Positions 6,446-10,181 of a stretch of 10,181 nucleotides of DNA are shown here, in pieces. This DNA comes from Trueperaceae bacterium (lineage in GTDB: Bacteria; Deinococcota; Deinococci; Deinococcales; Trueperaceae), in contig JAGXHO010000045.1 of NCBI GenBank assembly GCA_024636105.1, positions 1-10,181 on the forward strand, written 5' to 3'. How positions within the stretch are numbered: the first letter of the stretch is position 1; each line of letters begins with the position of its first letter. Both the position numbers and the translations under genes were made by a program. The notes under the pieces were generated by a model that did no database searches, was not told the DNA's origin, and was given only the letters and a program-made list of their open reading frames with translations.

Positions 6446-6472
6446 GCACCGGACCGGTCGATCGGGTGGGCA

Positions 6473-6505
6473 TTTCACCCCCACTTAACCGGACGGTCCT
6501 AACCT
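6473..6505 (+). promoter_or_regulatory. Predicted regulator-activated promoter of the DUF192 gene
   Basis: Heptamers TTTCACC (6473-6479) and CTTAACC (6484-6490) are separated by 4 nt, giving the 11-bp repeat typical of OmpR/PhoB-family sites. They are followed after 9 nt by TAACCT (6500-6505), which fits a TANNNT -10 box. The predicted start near 6512 leaves a leader of about 27 nt containing the AAGGGGGA ribosome-binding site. The element mirrors the one in front of the response regulator gene. A weak GGGTG/CACCC stem (6464-6468 with 6476-6480) overlaps the first heptamer and may be incidental. Confidence 0.55.
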
Positions 6506-6538
6506 TCGGCCAGTTCAACGTTCCTGAAGGGGGACCTC

Positions 6539-7105
6539 ATGTCCACGATCGCCTCGCCCGTCTCGTTCGCCGACCGCATCCAGTGGGACAAGCGCATCAA
6601 ACCGGCCCTCGTCATGCTGGCGATCGGAGCCCTCGGGTACCTGATCGGCACGTACTTCGTCGCTCCTCGCGCAGCGGTGCAGATGCCGACCCACATGCCC
6701 GCTGCGTATGCCGCCCTGCCGCACGGCTTCGTGGTGCTGACGGCCGAAGACGGTGCCGGCGCGCTGCTGCCCGTCCGCATCGCCGACACGAGCACCGCGC
6801 GCGACCTCGGGTTCCGTCAGGTGGGCGAGCAGGCGTTCGCCAACACCTTCTTGCTCTACTCGCTGACCCGCGAGACCACCGCCCGAGCCAGTTACTCGAT
6901 CGACGGACTCCGGACTCCGGTCCAGTTCGCCGCCATCGACGCCAGCGGCACGGTGGTCTCCATCACCGAAGCTCCCGTCGGCGGGACCCGCGCGTCGATC
7001 ACGGATCGCCACCAGTGGCTGCTGGTCGCCCAGTCGGGCACGCTAGCGCGCTTCGGCATCACAGTGCGTAGTGCGATGGACCCGACCGGGATCGTCAAGT
7101 TCTGA
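6539..7105 (+). CDS. Membrane-anchored DUF192-domain protein
   Basis: This protein has 188 residues with one membrane helix at about 22-42 (KPALVMLAIGALGYLIGTYF) after a short cytoplasmic N-terminus. The rest should lie outside the membrane. Residues about 66-178 follow the DUF192 pattern in order: LPVRIADTSTARDLGFR (77-93), where the family has 'vAdt..er..GLM'; the SYSIDGLRTPVQFAAIDASG block (118-137), where it has 'f.Mknt..pLDi.fid'; VVSITEAPVG; and HQWLLVAQSGTLARFGI (158-174), where it has 'yvLEv.aG....gi'. The GLM(F)R core is degraded to GFRQ and the usual Met before the N-x-PLD segment is absent. It is therefore a divergent member, and the role of the family is itself not established. 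The ATG has a strong AAGGGGGA site upstream. It is transcribed divergently from the two-component operon and probably controlled by it. The domain call comes from pattern memory, not a search. Confidence 0.75.
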   Translation: MSTIASPVSFADRIQWDKRIKPALVMLAIGALGYLIGTYFVAPRAAVQMPTHMPAAYAALPHGFVVLTAEDGAGALLPVRIADTSTARDLGFRQVGEQAFANTFLLYSLTRETTARASYSIDGLRTPVQFAAIDASGTVVSITEAPVGGTRASITDRHQWLLVAQSGTLARFGITVRSAMDPTGIVKF

Positions 7106-7137
7106 CCAGCGATCTCCGTCGGTCAACCTTCGATCCA

Positions 7138-7172
7138 ACGATCGGCCGTGGCGCCCAGCTACGGCCGATCGT
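7138..7172. terminator. 12-bp perfect inverted repeat between convergent genes
   Basis: ACGATCGGCCGT (7138-7149) and ACGGCCGATCGT (7161-7172) pair perfectly around an 11-nt loop. They lie between the DUF192 gene (ending at 7105) and the convergent TSUP gene (ending at 7215), exactly where a bidirectional terminator is expected. No T-run follows on either strand, as with the hairpin at 183-216. A terminator role is inferred from position. Confidence 0.6.
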
Positions 7173-7214
7173 CGTGATGGCGAAGGGGATCGGACGCCGC
7201 GCGTGCGCGAGTGC

Positions 7215-8009
7215 CTACATCAACCCCCGCACCCCGTCCACGACGAGCCGAACGCCCACCAACCCCACCATCGCGATCATGAACGGGTAGAACACGGCGG
7301 GCCTCATGCGCCGCACCAACGCCGCCCCCGCGAGCACCGCCAGCGCCGCCGGCACCACCAGCACCAGCGCCGAGAGCAGCGTGCGCGCGTCGAACTGCCC
7401 GAGGGCGGCGTACGGCACGACCTTCACCACGTTGACCACCGCGAAGAAGACGACGCTCGTGCCGGTGTAGACCTTCGGGTCGAGGCGCAACGGGAGGGTG
7501 TGGACCTGGTAGGGCGGGCCGCCGGCGTGCGCCACGAACGAGGTGAAGCCGGCGAGGCCGCCCCAGAACCACGCCGACCATCGGGACGGTGGGCGCGCAG
7601 CCGCTTCGGTGCTCCTGGGAAGCAGCGAACGAAGCGCGAACGCGAGCGCCACCAGCCCCACGATCAACCGCACCGCTGACTCCGACGTGACGGCGGCCGT
7701 GAGGCCGCCGACCGCGATGCCCACGACCGCCGCCGGCAGCATCGCGATCAGCGTGGCGCGATCGAAGCGGCCGCGCCACGTCCACAGACCCACCGCGTCC
7801 ATCGCCAACAGCAGCGGAAGCAGCACCGCGGCGGCCTGCACCGGCGGCATCACGAGCGCGAGCACCGGCACGCCGAGAAGCGCGAAGGCGCCCCCCAACC
7901 CGCCCTTCGACAGGCCCACCAGCACCACCGCGGCGAGGCCGGCCAGGAGCGCGGCCGGGTCGGTGAAGTGGGTGGATGCGAGGAAGGAGGGCCAACCGGG
8001 CGCGATCAC
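7215..8009 (-). CDS. TSUP (TauE/SafE) family membrane exporter
   Basis: This 264-residue, very hydrophobic protein has about eight membrane helices in two similar halves, as in the TauE/SafE family (Pfam PF01925), whose characterised members export sulfite, sulfoacetate or related organosulfur anions. The family's glycine-rich loop appears in the first half as VGLSKGGLGG (31-40) and in the second as FVAHAGGPPYQVHTLP (158-173). The cytoplasmic linker between the halves is short (about 130-143). The start is a GTG at 8009 with no ribosome-binding site. A TAGCGT hexamer ends 6 nt before it, consistent with a leaderless message. It is divergent from the phosphoesterase gene and convergent with the DUF192 gene, so it is a single-gene unit. 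No sulfur-metabolism gene is nearby to suggest the substrate. Family is confident; substrate is unknown. Confidence 0.9.
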   Translation of the reverse strand: MIAPGWPSFLASTHFTDPAALLAGLAAVVLVGLSKGGLGGAFALLGVPVLALVMPPVQAAAVLLPLLLAMDAVGLWTWRGRFDRATLIAMLPAAVVGIAVGGLTAAVTSESAVRLIVGLVALAFALRSLLPRSTEAAARPPSRWSAWFWGGLAGFTSFVAHAGGPPYQVHTLPLRLDPKVYTGTSVVFFAVVNVVKVVPYAALGQFDARTLLSALVLVVPAALAVLAGAALVRRMRPAVFYPFMIAMVGLVGVRLVVDGVRGLM

Positions 8010-8015
8010 CGCGCT

Positions 8016-8021
8016 ACGCTA
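8016..8021 (-). promoter_or_regulatory. Putative -10 box of the TSUP exporter gene
   Basis: On the minus strand TAGCGT (8021 down to 8016) matches TANNNT and is separated by 6 nt from the GTG at 8009, putting the transcription start at or beside the start codon. No ribosome-binding site competes with this reading. No -35 box is evident in the GC-rich DNA upstream. Confidence 0.4.
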
Positions 8022-8096
8022 CCGCCCGCAGCGCGCGCCAGGGGCGGCGCCGATCGGGGAACGTCGCCCGCCACCGCCCTTCTCACGCGGCCCGGC

Positions 8097-8102
8097 TACA
8101 CT
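8097..8102 (+). promoter_or_regulatory. Putative -10 box of the metallophosphoesterase gene
   Basis: TACACT (8097-8102) lies 8 nt before the ATG at 8111. It is close to the TATAAT consensus in a region otherwise almost all G and C. Transcription would begin within about a base of the ATG, and there is no ribosome-binding site, so a leaderless message is likely. The two divergent -10 boxes at 8016 and 8097 are about 75 bp apart. Confidence 0.5.
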
Positions 8103-8110
8103 CGCCCGTC

Positions 8111-8929
8111 ATGGACCGCCGGCGCTTCCTCACCCATTCGGCCGCCGTCGTCGCCGCGGCCGCGGTGGGGTCGTCCGTCGCCCAGGTCTCGGGCACGTAC
8201 CCGTTCGACGTGGTGATCGAGCGCGCCGCGCTCGCGGGGCTGCGGACGCCGCTGCGCATCGCTTGGCTGACCGACCTCCACCACGGCGAGTTCGTCCGCA
8301 CGCCGTCGGTGCGGGCGTGGGTCGACGCCGCGCTCCGCCAGGCGCCCGACCTCGTCCTCCTCGGTGGCGACCTGGTCGATTACACCCCGGGCGCCGACGC
8401 CGACGCGGAGCTCTTCGAGGAACTCGCCCGCCTCCGCGCGCCCCTCGGCGTGCTGGCGGTCACGGGCAACCACGACCACGGTCGCTTCCGCGAGATCAGG
8501 TCGTTCGTCGCCCTGCTGCAGGGCGCGGGCATCGAGGTCCTCGTCAACCGCGGCGTCTCGGTGCGCGACGACCTGTTCGTAACCGGCCTCGACGACTTCC
8601 GCAACGGCCGGCCCGACCTCGGCGCCGCGCTTCGGGACCGGCCCGCGGCGGGCGCCACCCTGCTGGCGTCGCACAACCCCGACGTGCTCCCCGAGGTCCC
8701 GACCGAGATCGGCCTGACGCTGTCCGGGCACACCCACGGCGGCCAGGTGGTGCTGCCCGGCATCGGCGCGCTCCAAACGTCGTCGCGCTACGGCGACCGG
8801 TTCTTGGCGGGGTGGGTCGAGGGTCCGGCGCGCGGCTACGTCTCGCGCGGCTTGGGCGTGACGACCCTGCCGGTGCGGATCAACTGCCCGGCCGAGCTCA
8901 CGATGCTCGACCTGGTGCCGGTCGGCTGA
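8111..8929 (+). CDS. Tat-exported metallophosphoesterase, YkuE/YaeI-like
   Basis: This 272-residue calcineurin-type metallophosphoesterase starts at the ATG at 8111. The frame is open further upstream, but this start gives a textbook twin-arginine signal: DRRRFLTHSAAVVAAAAVG (2-20). All metal-binding motifs are present in order: TDLHHG (54-59, D55 and H57), GGDLVD (85-90, D87), GNHDH (119-123, N120 and H121), SHNPD (187-191, H188) and GHTHGGQ (206-212, H207 and H209). Folded export with metals bound fits the Tat route. Relatives such as YkuE and YaeI/LpxG act on envelope phosphoesters including UDP-diacylglucosamine; which substrate is used here is unknown. It probably works outside the cytoplasmic membrane. 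The gene is alone on its strand, divergent from the TSUP exporter and ending 17 nt from convergent ugpE. A link to glycerophosphoryl compounds imported by Ugp is possible but only suggested by adjacency. Confidence 0.92.
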   Translation: MDRRRFLTHSAAVVAAAAVGSSVAQVSGTYPFDVVIERAALAGLRTPLRIAWLTDLHHGEFVRTPSVRAWVDAALRQAPDLVLLGGDLVDYTPGADADAELFEELARLRAPLGVLAVTGNHDHGRFREIRSFVALLQGAGIEVLVNRGVSVRDDLFVTGLDDFRNGRPDLGAALRDRPAAGATLLASHNPDVLPEVPTEIGLTLSGHTHGGQVVLPGIGALQTSSRYGDRFLAGWVEGPARGYVSRGLGVTTLPVRINCPAELTMLDLVPVG

Positions 8930-8930
8930 G

Positions 8931-8945
8931 GGTCCGGCGGGGACC
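8931..8945. terminator. Small hairpin between convergent phosphoesterase and ugpE genes
   Basis: GGTCC (8931-8935) and GGACC (8941-8945) form a 5-bp stem filling the 17-nt gap between two convergent genes. An alternative stem pairs CGGTC (about 8920-8924) with GACCG (8942-8946). It is very short and lacks a T-run, so it is a weak candidate shared terminator, listed because of its position. Confidence 0.3.
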
Positions 8946-8946
8946 G

Positions 8947-9837
8947 CTACTTCCCGTCCGACAGCGCGAATCCCCGCATGAAGCGCTCCTGCAGCGCCAA
9001 GAAGATCAGCATCGGCGGGATCAGGGTGACGATCGCGCCGGCCATGACCACGCCCCACTCGACGCCGTCGCCGTTGCCGATGATCATGTTGAGGCCGACC
9101 TGCACCACCTGCAGCTCCTCGCGCCGGATGATGATGCGCGGCCACAGGTACTGGTCCCACACGTAGACGAACTGGATGACCGCCAGCGCGCCGATGGTGT
9201 TGCCGCTCATCGGCACCAGCACGCGCATCAGGAACTGCCACGGCGTCGCGCCGTCGATCCGGGCGGCGTCGGCCAGGCTCGCAGGGATCGCCCGGAAGTG
9301 CTGCCGGAACAGGAAGGTGCCGGTCGCGGAGGCGAGGAACGGCACGATCAGCGCCCAGTACGAGTCCGACCAGCCGAAGCCGAACGAGAGCGGTCGCAGC
9401 AAGACCGCAGCGGGGTCGAGCATCCACGCCCAGAACGCCGCCCACGACTCGGGCGGGCGCAGCGAGACCAGGTCGAAGAGCGGGACGATCAGCACCTCGG
9501 TCGGCATCATCAGCGTCAGGAGCACGAATGCGAAGACGACCTTGTGCCCAGGGAAGCGGAAGTACACCAGCGCCATGCCACCGAACAGCGAGAGGATCGT
9601 CTTGCCGACGGTGACGGTCGTGGCGACGATCAGGCTGTTGCGCATGAAAAGCCCCAGGTCGGCGGTCAGCCACACCTGGCGCAGGTTGGCCCACAGCATC
9701 TCGCCGGGGATCAGGCTGGGCGAGAGGACGGCGGCGCGGGTCTGGGTCGCCTTGATCAGCGCGAAGACGATCGGGAAGGCGACGACCGCGCAGGCGACGA
9801 TCAACACGACGTGGACCAGCACGTGCCTCCGCTGCAT
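8947..9837 (-). CDS. ugpE: UgpE-like ABC transporter permease (glycerol-3-phosphate/carbohydrate type)
   Basis: This 296-residue protein is a MalG-class inner-membrane subunit. It closely follows the pattern I recall for E. coli UgpE of the sn-glycerol-3-phosphate importer: TVGKTILSLFGGMALVYFRFP (76-96), TLMMPTEV (107-114), SATGTFLFRQHF (170-181), the EAA loop LADAARIDGATPWQFLMRV (188-206), FVYVWDQYLWP (224-234) and ALQERFMRGF at the end. Six membrane helices are expected. Between the TEVLIVP segment and DSYWAL there is a longer Trp/Pro-rich stretch (about 125-156) than in E. coli UgpE, which likely lengthens an external loop. Its ATG shares one base with the ugpA stop (TGATG at 9835-9839), so the two are translationally coupled. 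The ATPase and binding protein are outside the window. Substrate is likely glycerol-3-phosphate or a glycerophosphodiester, though sugar transporters of the same class cannot be ruled out. Confidence 0.9.
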   Translation of the reverse strand: MQRRHVLVHVVLIVACAVVAFPIVFALIKATQTRAAVLSPSLIPGEMLWANLRQVWLTADLGLFMRNSLIVATTVTVGKTILSLFGGMALVYFRFPGHKVVFAFVLLTLMMPTEVLIVPLFDLVSLRPPESWAAFWAWMLDPAAVLLRPLSFGFGWSDSYWALIVPFLASATGTFLFRQHFRAIPASLADAARIDGATPWQFLMRVLVPMSGNTIGALAVIQFVYVWDQYLWPRIIIRREELQVVQVGLNMIIGNGDGVEWGVVMAGAIVTLIPPMLIFLALQERFMRGFALSDGK

Positions 9838-10181
9838 CAGTGGTCCCCGTATTGCACGCGGCGGCCACCGAAGCGGAACTGCGCCCAGGTGATCGCGGCG
9901 ACGATCACCAGCACGATGTTGCCGAACGCGGCGGCGAGGCCGGTGTTGCCGCTGCCGGTGAAGCCGTCGTTGGCGACCTGGTAGATCATCGTGCGCGTCA
10001 TGCCGACGTTGTCGAACGGTGGCGGCCCCACCGGCCCGCCGCGCGTGAGGATGTCGATGAGGCCGTAGGAGTCGAAGAAGCTGTAAGTCAGGTTGGCGAA
10101 CACCAGGAAGAACGTCATCGGAGAGAGCATCGGCAGCGTGATGCGGAAGAAGCGCTGCCGCGCCGTGGCGCCGTCGATCTC
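9837..10181 (-). CDS. ugpA: UgpA-like ABC transporter permease (C-terminal part, cut by window end)
   Basis: The minus-strand frame is open from the window edge at 10181 to a TGA at 9837-9839 and gives the last 114 residues of a MalF-class permease. An apparent ATG at 10130 is internal: the frame upstream of it continues with the EAA loop EIDGATARQRFFRITLP, contiguous with MLSPMTFFLVFANLTYSFFD. The latter, together with IDILTRGGP and DGFTGSGNTGLAAAFGNIVL, follows the UgpA pattern I remember from E. coli. Residues with several prolines after RGGP (around VGPPPFDNVGM) form a somewhat longer loop than in that protein. The gene is the upstream partner of ugpE, and the N-terminal helices lie outside the window. 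Confidence 0.9.
   Translation of the reverse strand, partial: EIDGATARQRFFRITLPMLSPMTFFLVFANLTYSFFDSYGLIDILTRGGPVGPPPFDNVGMTRTMIYQVANDGFTGSGNTGLAAAFGNIVLVIVAAITWAQFRFGGRRVQYGDH

Larger units (their letters stand above)
6406..6513. repeat. Inverted pair of promoter modules in the divergent control region
   Basis: Arms 6406-6417 (CTGGCCGAAGGT) and 6502-6513 (ACCTTCGGCCAG) are exactly complementary over 12 bp, and 15 bp if one unpaired base is allowed. TTCACC and CTT(A/C)A lie at identical distances inside each arm (4 and 9 nt gaps), so the whole roughly 40-bp unit is present twice in opposite orientation, one copy reading toward each gene. A small palindrome GACCGGTC (6452-6459) lies near the middle. 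Conserved sequence stretching from the direct repeats past the -10 box points to selected regulatory sites or an ancestral duplication of a promoter, not a terminator. Confidence 0.75.

Noticed and set aside
6452..6459. GACCGGTC palindrome as the main operator of the divergent region
   Set aside because: An 8-bp GC palindrome is expected by chance in such DNA, and it is off-centre relative to the two promoter modules by about 4 bp.
7976..8110. An upstream N-terminal extension of 45 residues for the phosphoesterase
   Set aside because: It would bury the twin-arginine signal inside the protein, is Arg-rich with no pattern, and would cross the predicted -10 box; the ATG at 8111 is preferred.
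8096..9868. A 590-codon open frame on the minus strand
   Set aside because: It overlaps ugpE in another frame and is antisense to the phosphoesterase. The translation is repetitive Arg/Ala/Asp sequence without any domain pattern.
7543..9984. An 813-codon open frame on the plus strand
   Set aside because: It runs antisense to the TSUP and ugpE genes and out of frame with the phosphoesterase. Its translation is low-complexity Arg/Pro/Ala/Asp/His sequence, typical of shadow frames in GC-rich DNA.

Overview
The window comes from a GC-rich bacterial chromosome (about two-thirds G+C by eye, with strong third-position GC in every gene). Nothing in it is plasmid-, phage- or transposon-specific. Three genes have a TANNNT -10 hexamer ending only 6-8 nt before the start codon, the arrangement of leaderless transcripts that are abundant in Deinococcota and Actinobacteria. 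Together with the gene content (peptide ABC permeases plus M81 peptidase, Ugp permeases, TSUP exporter, Tat-exported phosphoesterase) a Deinococcota/Trueperaceae-like host is my best guess, but it is only a guess. No rRNA, tRNA, CRISPR array or insertion sequence is visible.

Layout. (1) 1-3697, plus strand: the tail of a peptide-type substrate-binding protein, a 14-bp hairpin, then a tight dppB-dppC-like permease pair followed 5 nt later by an M81 (MlrC-like) metallopeptidase: an import-and-cleave peptide operon without its ATPases in view. (2) 3694-4324, minus strand: a toxin-antitoxin locus of the HigB/HigA-like addiction-module type. The toxin is broken by an internal deletion plus frameshift, while the antitoxin is intact and carries a long acidic C-terminal tail. 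(3) 4416-6363, minus strand: an OmpR/PhoB-type response regulator and its sensor histidine kinase, overlapping by 14 nt. (4) 6364-6538: a divergent control region with two copies of the same promoter module, one facing each way. Each has an 11-bp-spaced TTCACC-type direct repeat 9 bp upstream of a TANNNT -10 box. (5) 6539-7105, plus: a membrane-anchored DUF192-domain protein, followed by a 12-bp perfect inverted repeat. (6) 7215-8009, minus, and 8111-8929, plus: a divergent pair, a TSUP/TauE-SafE-like exporter and a Tat-signal metallophosphoesterase, both apparently leaderless. (7) 8947-10181, minus: ugpE and the 3' part of ugpA, membrane components of a glycerol-3-phosphate/carbohydrate ABC importer.

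How it works together: the most informative structure is at 6406-6513. The spacing of the repeats is that of an OmpR/PhoB-family binding site placed where the -35 box should be. The same module drives both the two-component operon and the DUF192 gene, so the simplest reading is an autoregulated two-component system whose neighbouring output is the DUF192 membrane protein. The rest of the window is ordinary nutrient uptake and envelope functions, plus a decaying toxin-antitoxin locus.
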